Assembly: GCA_015657535.1 (NCBI GenBank) | Contig: JADHZB010001995.1 | Location: 3,641 to 67,640, forward strand | Direction: 5' to 3' | DNA length: 64,000 nucleotides | Origin: Nephromyces sp. MM_2019 | Taxonomy: Eukaryota > Apicomplexa > Aconoidasida > Nephromycida | Shown: piece after piece, positions 1 to 11,088 of the stretch | Layout: the number at the start of each line of letters is the position of its first letter | How positions within the stretch are numbered: position 1 is the first letter of the stretch | The notes under the pieces: model-generated | Database searches by the model: none | What the model was told of the DNA's origin: nothing | The model's input: only the letters and a program-made list of their open reading frames with translations | Program-made: the position numbers and the translations under genes

Positions 1-92
1 TGTGTGTGTATGTGTGTATGTGTGTGTGTGTGTGTATGTGTGTATGTGTGTATGTGTGTGTGTGTGTGTGTGTATGTGTGTGTTTATAAATA
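1..92. repeat. TG/TATG microsatellite
   Basis: Nearly uninterrupted (TG)n with interspersed TATG units, followed at about 115-140 by a (TA)n run. It lies beyond the last visible DOP1 exon (donor at 239), so it is probably inside the next intron of that gene. Confidence 0.9.
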
Positions 93-108
93 TAAAATAA
101 TATGAATT

Positions 109-139
<31 letters not shown>

Positions 140-239
140 TTAAGAAACAAGTAGTCATAGATTATACATATGTGTATATAATCAACACCAAAAAATCAAA
201 TAAATGATATAATAGAACATGTGTGTATAAGATAATCAC

Positions 240-1291
240 CTCTCAATATAAGAAAGTACAGTAAAAGTAAGGTCAGGCATAAGGGCATTTGATAGGCCTT
301 CCAATTCTTCATCAGTAACTAATTTTGTTAACATTTTGAGGGGAGTTAAAGCAGTTGTTTCATTGTATGTGTGTGTGTTAAAGGCCTTAATTAGTGTAGC
401 TGTGAGTGATGAACTTGCATACTTGAAAAAATAAGTTAAATCGTTGTTATTATCCAAACTATCTGATAGGTTAGTTAGCCAAGTTATAAATCGACGTGTA
501 ATCGTCCACTCACAAGTTGGTAATAATTTTAATCCATAATGTATTAATTCTTCCTAATGTGTGTGTGTTGGGTGTGTATGTATGTATATGTGTATATGTG
601 TGGGGTGTGCATGTATGTATGTGTGGGGTGTGTATGTATGGATGGGTGTATGTGTGGGGGGTCTGTATGTATGGGTGTGTGTATGTGTTGGAGGTGTGTA
701 TGTGTGTTGTGTGTGTGTATGTATGTGTGTGTGTATGTGTAGGGGTTGTGTATGCATGAGTATATATGTTTGCGGTTATGTATTTATTATGTGTACGGGT
801 GTGTATATGTATATATATGTGTGTGGGTGTGTATATGTAATTATTATGTGTACGGGTGTGTATATGTATATATATGTGTTTGGGTGTGTATATGTATATA
901 TATGTGTGTGGGTGTGTATTTATTATGTGTACGGTTGTGTATATGTATTTATTATGTATACGGGTGTGTATATGTATTTATTATGTGTACGGGTGTATAT
1001 ATGTATATATATGTGTGTGGGTGTGTATATGTATGTTTAAGGGCGTGTGTGTGTATGTGTGAAGGTGTATGTGTATGAATGTATGTAACTTATTTATGTT
1101 ATACCTTTTCTTGATTAGTAAGGATTTTTGAACTGAGTGGAAAATGTGTAATAAGGATGTCAAAATATAAACGTTTAACAAGTATATTGGTGCTGTTTAA
1201 TATAGCCTTTGAAGCCTTAAGAAAGAGTATCTCACGATAGGGAAGAAGATTATTAATAGCGCTCTGTGTATATGTATGTATGATATAATAA

Positions 1292-1328
<37 letters not shown>

Positions 1329-4300
1329 TGTGTGTGTATGTATGGGATATAATGTAGATAAGTATATATATATATATATATATATATGTGTTTGTATGTG
1401 AGTTGATATAATAGAGAGTTTAATTGAGTTACAAATGGTATTTATGATTGGTTTAAATTTATAAATATATATACACATATATGTAATAAAATAAAGTATA
1501 TATAGAATATATCATTATATGTTATTTGACACATAGTAATAATACACACCGGATGATTGATTTTTGAGAGGCTATCTGATAAGATGTGTAGTGCAGGATA
1601 ATGAACACGGTCAGCTCTGATAAACATAGTGTGTAAAAATAAAATGTATACAAAATGGATAATGTGTATAAATACAAAATATAAGCAAAAATAAAAGTGT
1701 ATACAGTAATAGGTAAAAGTGTAAAAAAAGAATAGAATGTGTTGAAAGTGTGTGTGATGATATAATAGGATTAAATTTATATCAATACTTTATAATAATA
1801 TTTAAAACATATATATATAATTTTATATGTATTAAATATTATTATATATATATAGTAAAAATAAGATTCTATATAAGTATTAGAAAAAAGTGTGTATATG
1901 TGTAGATTAAATATTTAAGCATGTGTGTTTGAGTGTATATTAGAAACGCTCGTGTCTTATATATTGACTCTATAAGGATATGTGTGTATTTATATTAAAA
2001 ATGCATGTGTGTATACATTGGTATTGTATAAGGATGTGTGTATGTTTGTCTATTAAAAACACATGTATTTACACATTAGTATTAATATAAGGATATGTGT
2101 TTGTGTATGAAAATATTTTGTGTGTGTAAGAAAATCACTTATATAAGGAACTATGTATCTATTCTCTCATTATACATGTGTATAAATTACATATATAAAT
2201 TACCTCAAAAGTATGATCCATAGAGAATACATAAAATTGGGTGTACCTACACAATTTTTTAGTTCTTGAATAGTAGCCCATGTGTGATCGAAATTATCAT
2301 CTTTCTCATTTTCTACACCTGGTAATAGGCTAATCATAAGGGCTGTAAGGCAAGGTAATAACCTTTTACCTAATTAATAAAAAAAATATTATATAAATAG
2401 AATTTTATATACATGTATGTATGTATGTACGTATTCTGTTTATATAGATTGATATATTTGTTTTGGGGTTGTAAGTGGGTGTAGAGTATGTATATGATTA
2501 TAGGGATAAGTGGTGGGATAGGGGAAAGGGTTATATTCTGAGTGTTAGGTATGAATATATATATGTGTGTGTATTTTTAGATTGTGATGTATGTATGTAT
2601 GTATCTATGTATATATGTGTTTAGAATGAGGTGTATATGGGTATGTGTGTATATGTTTAGGTGTGGTTCATGTATGTATGTATGTGTGTGTGTTTAGAAT
2701 GTGGTGTATGAATGTGTATGAGATTAAAATGTGATATATGTGTTCTTATGTTTAAAGTGTGATGATGTGTGTGGGTGGATATATTTAGAGTGATGTTTGT
2801 AAGTGGAGATTTCGGTATATATTAGATGAAATATATGCGTATCAATTGAAGTATGTATGTGTGTAACAATTGATTTATATGTGTGTATACTAATTAATGA
2901 TGGGTGGATATAAAATGTGTGTGTATCAACTAAGATGTGTGTAAATTACCAAGTGGTAGATAAAAGCGGCCAATAATTTCTAGAAATAATGGTTTAACAT
3001 GAGATACAGCATTTTGGAAAAATGGAAATAAGCCACTACTGATCATAGCAAGTTGTTTACATAGGCCATCGGGCTAAATGGGTGGTAAAACAATTTAAGA
3101 TAAAATGTGTAGGATAAGAAATCATATATAATATAGATAAGATGATAAGGATTGGGGTATAATGTGTGTATACTTTTATTATAAATATATATAATATAAT
3201 ATATGTTGTCATAGATTGGGATCTAAGATGTGTATAACCTAAAAAATGATTAGAAATTTTGGAATTTTACACACATAAAATTATCTCATTTATTGTGTGC
3301 AAGTTAATGGGAATTGGATATATAAAAATGTGTAAATCTATTCATATATTTATAAGGTATAGATAAATTATTTGGTAGGTTATAAGAAAATGTTATGGTT
3401 GTATATATTAATTAAAAATCTACCCTTATTATATATATTAGATAATTAGTTTAACTTACACCTATCCTCTGTAAGATAATTGAATAATTTTCAAGGGCAT
3501 TTGTGTGTATACCAGCAGGTAATTGTGGATTAAGGCATTGGGCCAATCGCATATTAACCGATTCAGGATGAGGGAAAAATGTTGAATTTTGTGCATTCGC
3601 AAAGGCCTATATGTATAAACAAAAAATGTGAAATATTGAAGTTATTAAGATTTCTCCATTAGTATTTATGTAGAACAGATAAACATGAAATATAGTAGAT
3701 AATATGTGTCAATAATTATATATAGAGTTAGGAGGGTATTTTAATCATTTTATAATTCATCGTATATATATGTTATGATTCAAGTATCAACGAATTTCTT
3801 CGATGTATATAGATTTGAAATCATAGATTCCTAAAAGTATAATAAGTTTGTAATATAAATTACCCTGTATAATTTTTTTAAGCAACTGCTTAGATCAGGC
3901 CATTCCTTGGCTCGTTCAAAATTCTGAAGTATCGTAAATACTTCATTCTGAAATCTCTGTTGCTCAGCTTTGAGAGCTCTATCTGAAAAATTCAGAAATT
4001 TAGGCAAAATTAGGATATGATTAATAAGATTATATATCCCTAGTTTTTACTTAGAGAAAGTTGTTCTCCCCTTATAAATAATTGATGAGATAAGTAGAAC
4101 GACTGAATGCCTCAATGTGATGACATATAATAAGTGATTAGTTACATTGGTTAATGAGTGAATAGGTGGTCAAATTGTTCCAAATCATGTTTATCTATCT
4201 TATTATAAAGTTTATATGTGTAATGATGAGATTTTGTTAGCTATATTAATAATTCAGTTTGTATTCTGTGTGGAGTCATATTGTGATTCATAGGTGCGGT

Positions 4301-4517
4301 AAACGTCTTAAAAGCTCTATGCACTTTTGTTATCTGGTTTTTTTAGTATAAAACAGCTATCTCTGGTAGTATTTATAATTAATATAAATATTGAAAAGTA
4401 TGAAAAGGGTTATTTTTGGTTTATAATTTTATATCGTTAGTATAGCTTGGATCTGTTAGATAAGTATATATGAGTTTGTTTTCGAGGGTGATTAGTACCT
4501 TCAGTCTTGGAGGCCAT
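240..4517 (-). CDS. DOP1: DOP1/Dopey homologue, N-terminal part (partial, runs off left edge)
   Basis: DOP1 proteins are large peripheral proteins of Golgi/endosome traffic. I assembled eight minus-strand exons with canonical GT/AG borders and matching phases: 4517-4499, 3982-3864, 3606-3460, 3073-2950, 2369-2204, 1616-1550, 1263-1105 and 553-240, about 371 residues. The order of motifs follows the conserved Dopey N-terminal domain: an early FERAKEWPDL segment, RLAQCLNPQLPAGIHTNALE, the IGPDGLCKQLAM...SGLFPF stretch, FYLPLGKRLLPCL, LLPGVEN, and later NILVKRLYFDILITHFPL. Family members usually exceed 1,500 residues, so most of the protein lies beyond the window. The start is the only ATG that joins in phase to the conserved exons (MASKTED). 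The introns are unusually rich in TG/TATG microsatellites on the plus strand. The family call is firm; exact exon edges are inferred. Confidence 0.85.
557..1085. repeat. Long degenerate GT-rich minisatellite within a DOP1 intron
   Basis: About 530 bp of TGTGTATG-type repeats with a longer-range pattern: units such as GTGTACGGGTGTGTATATGT recur about every 40-60 bp between 790 and 1030. The stretch occupies almost all of the intron between DOP1 exons 1263-1105 and 553-240. The apparent Cys/Val/Tyr-rich and His/Thr-rich reading frames in it are translations of the repeat, not genes. Confidence 0.9.
1295..1390. repeat. Two (TA)n tracts in a DOP1 intron
   Basis: Two AT dinucleotide runs (about 1295-1325 and 1362-1388) flank a TGTGTATG patch. 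Both lie in the intron between the exons ending at 1550 and starting at 1263. Confidence 0.85.
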
Positions 4518-7500
4518 AACTTCTGAAAATAAGAGTGATCTCTTCAAGGCGATATTTTCTCAATTCTTTTATGTTGCTGCTTTGGAATTGATCAAATTGG
4601 ATGTAAAAATATCAATAAATGAAATGAATCCAAAACACTGGAAAGTGTGATGTACGATAAAATTGAAACATTTTAAATAATTCATTAAGGCGTTACACTG
4701 CTAAGGTAGGTCATATCATAAGGCATTCTCATATACTTTGTCATATGTCAAATTAACTCAAAAATGCTATGTAGCGAAGGTTATTGAATTGTTTATTCAA
4801 TACTAAGGCTAAAAGTGCGAAGCTAGGTGGGTAGATGTTATGTACAATTTCTAAGCAAATTTTTGTTAAGTACATTCATTGCTTTGGTTAGTTTTGGATT
4901 AGACACTTTTTATTGGATTTGATATCATCATATACGCTTTAAGTATTATATATTTTCTTTAATATTTGTTGAAAAAATGAGCATAGGTTTGTTATCGATA
5001 TGTTTTACATGGTTTTAGTAATAAAAATTTATTAATAACTAACAAAATTATTTCAAATTAACAATAGAGAAAGCATTGCCCTAGCTAGTAGTACCAGATG
5101 AAAAATGCAAACTTTTTTTCTTCTGAAATTTTTCATCCCAACAAGAAATTTATACAAGATTCTTTACAAATGACATTAGAAATTTTTGTGTCTTTTTATC
5201 TTTACATAAATAAAATACTAATAGCAGATATTGAATAATATGGTAACTATCGAGTTAGATTTCAACTTAAATTTAACAATATATATAGGTTTTTGTGTAG
5301 TTGAGAGATTTTTAAAACTTGTAACTAAAAAATGATACCTAGCTTCAAGCGGGCATGTAACCTTAGCTTGTGTGTGGAGAAATAGCTATAATGTAGAAAC
5401 ACAATTATTACTTTAACTGTCGCTATCTATAAATATTCTTGATTGTAATTCAAGGGACCCTCAGAGTGACTTAAAAACTGTGTGCTTTAGCGTAAATTAA
5501 AATTTAAAATTTTCTATCTTGCTTATAAAGTTCCTTATCCTTTAATAGCCTACCCTGAAATATGTTCCTATTAGGGCTAAGCTCTTTGCTCCGAATAACA
5601 CTTGAGATAAAACATGCATATTTACTTGGTAATAGCAAAAGATTCCGTATACGTAAGTCACAAAAATTGATAATGGTAGTATCAAAGACAGCTTAAGACC
5701 CAGTTGGACCTTGTTTTATAAGTTTAAACTTGCTACTAGCTGAGATATTTCTACAAGTTCAACTTTTCTTTGATTTATTTTATAATTTACTATTTCCTCA
5801 TTATATTATTAATCAACTCAAATCAAAAGGTGAAATTTTTACACCAGTTAAGTATAACCTATTTTATATTGTGTTCAGTTGTTTGTGTTTCGGTGAAAGC
5901 TTAAAGTACCTGTGGGGAGGATCACTGGTAGTTTGGATCATAGCCTAACAAACTAATTGTTGTATTATCAGAAATACCCCCCATAAGTAAGCTTAAAACT
6001 CAGCAATCGGCATAAACTCTTAGGAGCTTAAATCCAATATCCCAAAGCGATACATGGCCTCTTATATGTGGTGATTAAATAGTACGTACGCTACTTAAAG
6101 TGTGATGGTTTAAACAGAAAATCGTGGTTGGGCATAATGTTGTCATAAACCTTAAAAACAGTTATAAATTTATCTATTTTAAATTCCTATTATTCCCAGG
6201 GAGTTTATCATAATAAAACTTCGAAAGTTATTTATATATATACTAGTGCCAAGTACCCAAAACTAGTTACACTTTTAACCTTGGTAGTTGAATCACAATT
6301 TCTGTTGCTTTTCTTTCTCGAGTAAAATTTTTCCTTATGCTCTAATTCGACACATAGTTAGCTGATTATTACTAAAATTAAATATTACTCTATAGTATCT
6401 TCCTGTGTTAACATTAAATACATTAATTTCAAGTAGCTTTTTAGATTATCTAAACTTGCTAGTTGAAATCTAAGGAGCTTTTCTGATCTTATTAGAAACT
6501 TGCTCAAAAAAATAAAGAGGAATAATATTTTCACAAAGCTCAAATACTTTCATTTAGTAGGGAAAGTACCTATTAACATTTATATCCCTATTTTAAATCA
6601 GTTATTAAATAATTTCTAAAAAGTTTTGTGATTTTCCAAATTCAAGCAATAGTGATCCAGCCCTCAATGTTTTTATTAATATATAATATCTTCAAATTAT
6701 TTTTTATTGTTTTAGAAGCATCATCGAAGTTATCAACATCTTTGTAGTATTTTTGCTTTGTAATAAATAATGTTTATGATCGGTTAAATAAGATTCTAAG
6801 TTAGCCTACAAGATCAATAGCTTAATTGTCATATTTCTATATTAATGTTTTCAGGGTTATTGGCATATTTGCTAGCTTATTCCTCCTATCTGTTTTATTT
6901 AGTTGCTTTGATCTTGACTGTTGCCAAAATCAAATTTATCGAGCGCTATTCCGGAGTTTTTCAGTGTTTTATTATTCGCAAGCATAATAATTAAGAGCTA
7001 AAATGAAACTCGTAATGTTTTATTACTTTTTTTCGATTTTACTAATACAAGTGTCTGTGTGCTCAAGTAATTATTTCTGTAATTATTGATGTAACTACGG
7101 TTCAACAAGTAGGTTTAGGAATAAATTTCATGTGAAAGTGTTACTGCGTATGTTTTAATTTGGATATCGAAAAAAAGTCAGCTAGCTAGTCATTACAAGT
7201 TTTATTAATTTGCTTAATGCTTTTCACTTTGGTTTTTTTTATTCTTAAGTGCTAATAGTTCAAGTCGATAGTACGATTTAATAAGTCTTCAGTTTCTCAG
7301 ATAATAATGCAACTGTTTAATACTCCACAAGCTTCGGTTTGAGCCACAGCTGCGCGCAACTTTTTTTTTCTCTATGTAGCTGATACGTGTATACTTTCTT
7401 AGTAATCTCATGTAAATGCTAAACATGGCTAGTATGTGTAGGGGTTATAAAGTACTGTTATCCTACAATCTATTATCAATTAATAGTCTTTCTAATAACT

Positions 7501-8217
7501 ACTGAGATAAGAGATAAATATAATTTTAATCTGTAACTGCCACTAATGAGCCAAAAGTGGAGATGTATTTTAATTCATATGCCAAAAGTGTTGCTTCCCG
7601 TTATAAAAATCATAATTTTACAATCAATTCACGCATGCGAGTGTTTGGTTATCTTTAAAGTTAGCTTTTTCTTGTGTAAATTATTAGGTGTAGAATTACA
7701 ATGAAGAAAAGAATAGCAAAAAAAATGTGAACTGCACAAATATTTACAAAAGTTGTAAACAATTAATTCAAACACACTTTTGAAGTTTTTACTTTGTTAA
7801 ATTCACATAAAACACATAAATTCTTATATAAATAAAAACCATTTAATTAATCTTTTGTAACCAAATTTATGGACCAACACAGAACGAAACGCTTGCATAC
7901 ATATGTAACCTCTTATTTCACACTTTTTAAGTTTTTACTTTGTTAAATTCACATAAAACACATAAATTCTTATATAAGTCAAAACCAGTTAATTAATCTT
8001 TTGTAACCAAATTTATCGACCAACACAGAACGAAACGCTCGCATACATATGTAATCTCTTATTTCACTTCACGAAAAATACATTAAGGAAAACTTTCATT
8101 CTTCCAAAAGATTGGTCTATTGTATACAGTATATCGTTAATAAGAATAAACATTAATTAATAAATATATATATATATATATACACAATACTTGAATCATT
8201 ATATAAATCATTCAAAA
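4518..8217. other. Intergenic region, no gene recognised
   Basis: This lies between the DOP1 start codon (minus strand) and the BT1 transporter start (plus strand), so it should contain two divergent promoters. I see no supported coding exon; the longest open frame (around 5730-5948) has no family resemblance and weak composition. The right end holds a 146-bp tandem duplication (7775-8066) and a short (TA)n run (about 8164-8182). Confidence 0.6.
7775..8066. repeat. 146-bp tandem duplication upstream of a BT1 transporter gene
   Basis: Positions 7775-7920 and 7921-8066 are two head-to-tail copies of the same 146-bp unit. They align without gaps and differ at roughly eight positions. The second copy ends about 150 bp before the start codon at 8218, which places the duplication in the likely promoter or 5' UTR. 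Both copies carry the conserved string CCAACACAGAACGAAACGCT (one C/G and one T/C difference nearby). Confidence 0.92.
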
Positions 8218-9837
8218 ATGACAAGAGGTAACTTGCTTAGTCGCTTTAACCCTACTAAAGGGTACTTATATGTAAAAGAATTGGTGGATAACTTTAGTCT
8301 CAAATTTGTGCTAATGATGAGCAGTGGTTATATAGGAATCAAAGGAGCTGTCCACTTTTTTATCAAAATTGTCCAACTACCATACTATAGAGCTGCAAAA
8401 CTAGAAGGACCTATTATGCAGAGTAATCATGCTATATCATTTGTCCCTTGGACTTGCAAAGGCTTTATTGGCGTTGTTAGTGATGTCTTCCCGCTCTTCG
8501 GATATTCCAAAACATCTTACCTACTTATCTATACAGTTCTAGGCACAGGAGGGTGTGTAGCATTAACAGCAATGCCCGTACGCTACGCCAATGAAACTCC
8601 AATCTTGCCAGCTATATTCTTTTTTTTAATGTATTTAGAGTCAGCTGCACATGATTTACTTATAGAGGGTAAAGCTGTACAACAAATGAAATTAAAACCT
8701 CACACTAAGGGAAATATAGTTACATTCGCTTGGTTTTGTGCTTTAATTGGGCAGTTAATCCCTGGTGTTCTTGTAGGACCTTTATCAGATGTAATCCATG
8801 TACGATATGTTTTTATACCTTTTATTTTTTTTTGTATTCAACCAATCCCTTTTTTATTAGCGGGGTGTCTAATTCTTGACAAAGTATCCAAGGAAAGAGC
8901 AAATACCTTAGACACTGAAAAATTTAGAAAACAATGGAAGGCTATGACTTTTGCTTTAATGATGGGCACATTTGGGATGGGAACACTTGTAGTTGGTATA
9001 ATTACTAACAATTCACTCGTCAATTTCATCTACAGCGCATTTGCATCACTTACTTTGGTAACTTGCTCTTTCTATTTTGTTGAAAGTGCTGTTGCCAAGT
9101 ACAATTTATACTTTTTTGCATCCCAAGCTTTATACGTTGATCTTAAGGGTGCTTTAGACTATTATTATACTGCTCCACCTAACTGTGTTCCAGACGGTCC
9201 ATATTTTAGTTATACTTTTCTTAAAACATATGGACAAGTTGCTGGTACATTAGCACAACTAGTTGGAATTACAATTTTTCAAGTTATCTTAACACATTGG
9301 AAATTTCGCCACATATTTTGGTCAACTACAATAATACGTATCTTTGCTTCAATATTCGATGTTGTATTAGTAAATGGATGGCACCGAGCAATAAGCATAC
9401 CTGACCATGCCATGTATATGATTGGGAATGCAGTAATCTATCAAATGGCATACATGATGGATTGGATACCAGGCATCGTAATGATTGCTAAATTATGTCC
9501 AAGAGATGTTGAATCGACAGTATTTGCCATTGTTGGCAGTTTTGGTAATTATGGTATAAATTTCGCATCATTTTTCGGTTCGTACCTTATGGATACTTTT
9601 GAAATCAAAACTCTGGACGATGATTCAGGCAGTTGCAACTTTAAAAACTTAACAAGTTTGATCCTTGTTGGTCATGGAGTATTACCAGCCATATGCATAC
9701 CTCTTGCATTTTTCCTTATACCTAATAAATATGTCAATGAAAGCTTCATATCTGAGAAGCTAACTGCTGACCCCAAAGAAGTCATTTCTTCTAATAATGA
9801 TAACATATATAATCAAAGTATCGACAATGTAAAATAA
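8218..9837 (+). CDS. BT1-family transporter (folate/biopterin-type MFS carrier), copy A
   Basis: A single-exon polytopic membrane protein of about 539 residues. BT1 carriers are major-facilitator relatives that in protozoa move folates, pterins or related compounds; the substrate here cannot be read from sequence. Evidence: multiple hydrophobic segments through the whole length, the family-typical N-terminal block GIKGAVHFFIKIVQLPYY, the PWTCKGFIGVVSD loop, the LLIEGKAVQQ segment, and the later KFRHIFWSTTIIRI and AKLCPRDVESTVFA blocks. I place the start at the ATG at 8218 (MTRGNLLSRF), because the upstream in-frame extension begins with TTG and the N-terminus then matches copy B. The neighbour at 11089-12642 is a paralogue in tail-to-tail orientation. 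A tandem duplication lies directly upstream. Confidence 0.9.
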   Translation: MTRGNLLSRFNPTKGYLYVKELVDNFSLKFVLMMSSGYIGIKGAVHFFIKIVQLPYYRAAKLEGPIMQSNHAISFVPWTCKGFIGVVSDVFPLFGYSKTSYLLIYTVLGTGGCVALTAMPVRYANETPILPAIFFFLMYLESAAHDLLIEGKAVQQMKLKPHTKGNIVTFAWFCALIGQLIPGVLVGPLSDVIHVRYVFIPFIFFCIQPIPFLLAGCLILDKVSKERANTLDTEKFRKQWKAMTFALMMGTFGMGTLVVGIITNNSLVNFIYSAFASLTLVTCSFYFVESAVAKYNLYFFASQALYVDLKGALDYYYTAPPNCVPDGPYFSYTFLKTYGQVAGTLAQLVGITIFQVILTHWKFRHIFWSTTIIRIFASIFDVVLVNGWHRAISIPDHAMYMIGNAVIYQMAYMMDWIPGIVMIAKLCPRDVESTVFAIVGSFGNYGINFASFFGSYLMDTFEIKTLDDDSGSCNFKNLTSLILVGHGVLPAICIPLAFFLIPNKYVNESFISEKLTADPKEVISSNNDNIYNQSIDNVK

Positions 9838-11088
9838 CTTAGAGAGTAAATTATCATAACATATAATAATTAGTTAGTGAAATTCATTTTATTTTATATT
9901 CTTTATTTAATTGAAGTTTTTTATAATATATAAAATTTTAAAATTACTGTCTATTAGAATTAGCTAGTTGGATGCTATTAAAAAATTAAAGAAAAATAAT
10001 CGATATCCTTAAGACATTTTTTATTTTGATCTACAAGATTTATATATAATATCCTCTTAATAAACTTTTTATTTGAATATCAATTATTTTAAGCAACAAT
10101 CGGTTCAATAACTCCGCTATATAAATTTATAATTCATTTTAATTCGAGAAACTATGCATTATCGAAAATATTAACATGCTCTGACAGAATCAGCTCTTGT
10201 ATATAAATACTTGAAACTTGGTATAATGAAATGCGAGACATATCACATGCTAAATTAGAGAAGGTATAAGCTCGATATTTTTGTATAGGTATACATTCGT
10301 TTATAAACACTATCTTTTCTACTGATCAGCTTTATTTTCAGGAGATCAATATCTTCATTAACATCTATGAATAACAATAGTTATTTCATCTCAGCCTTCA
10401 ATTAATACACTCGTTTTAACAATTTCATAAATTATCTAGTGGCAAGCGTTGATGTATTGTAAAATCAATTCTCATAAGAAAAGTTGTAAAAATATCTTTA
10501 GAATGAAAATTGAAACTAGTAGATTGTTTCATGTCTTAAATTGAGTTATATATAGTTAATACCTTATCACTACTATTGCAATTCTTAGAATTGCTTAAGC
10601 AATACTCTATTCTCTGATATTATTTCATTTGGATTTGATTATTTACATTTCTATACTAGTTAATTATTTCCAAAAAGTTCTTTATGTTTTTGTATGCTTA
10701 CAAATGTTCAAAATTAGATAAAATATTATTCTTGATAACTATAGGTTTTTGTTTATTTCATACAATATTCTACATTTTTCGGTAATATATAAATTCACTG
10801 AAAACTAAAAAAAAAAAAAATAAAATCAAATTCTTATACTGCAAGGTATTAATATCGAATTAGCGGGGTGGAGTTTTTATGATACAAAAAAATTAACCTA
10901 TTGAGGTACTACTTAAACTTTCTGTATATGCCGATTAGAAAATGATTAATTATTGAAAATAAAAGTATAATAAAAACAATATAATTTAACTAAATCACTC
11001 ATTAATAAGATGTGATTTATACTTCTTTCTATTTGTTATCCTCGTTTACTGATGTAAAAATTTGATTTAACCGATTTATATAAAAATT
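9838..11088. other. Intergenic spacer between convergent BT1 genes
   Basis: About 1.25 kb of AT-rich DNA between the two stop codons. It should contain the 3' ends of both transcripts. There is a poly-A tract near 10808-10820. No coding exon or structured RNA was recognised. Confidence 0.6.

Noticed and set aside
1..140. Telomeric or subtelomeric sequence
   Set aside because: There are no TTTAGGG-type arrays; the repeats are dinucleotide/tetranucleotide and continue within the introns of a conserved gene.
517..1078. Overlapping Cys/Val/Tyr-rich open frames on plus and His/Thr-rich frames on minus
   Set aside because: They are translations of the GT minisatellite inside a DOP1 intron.
1099..1478. 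Minus-strand open frames beginning in TA repeats
   Set aside because: Their parts that look coding belong to the DOP1 exon 1263-1105; the rest is repeat.
5730..5948. 72-codon open frame in the left intergenic region
   Set aside because: There is no family resemblance, no splice partner and no start context; it is consistent with chance in AT-rich DNA.
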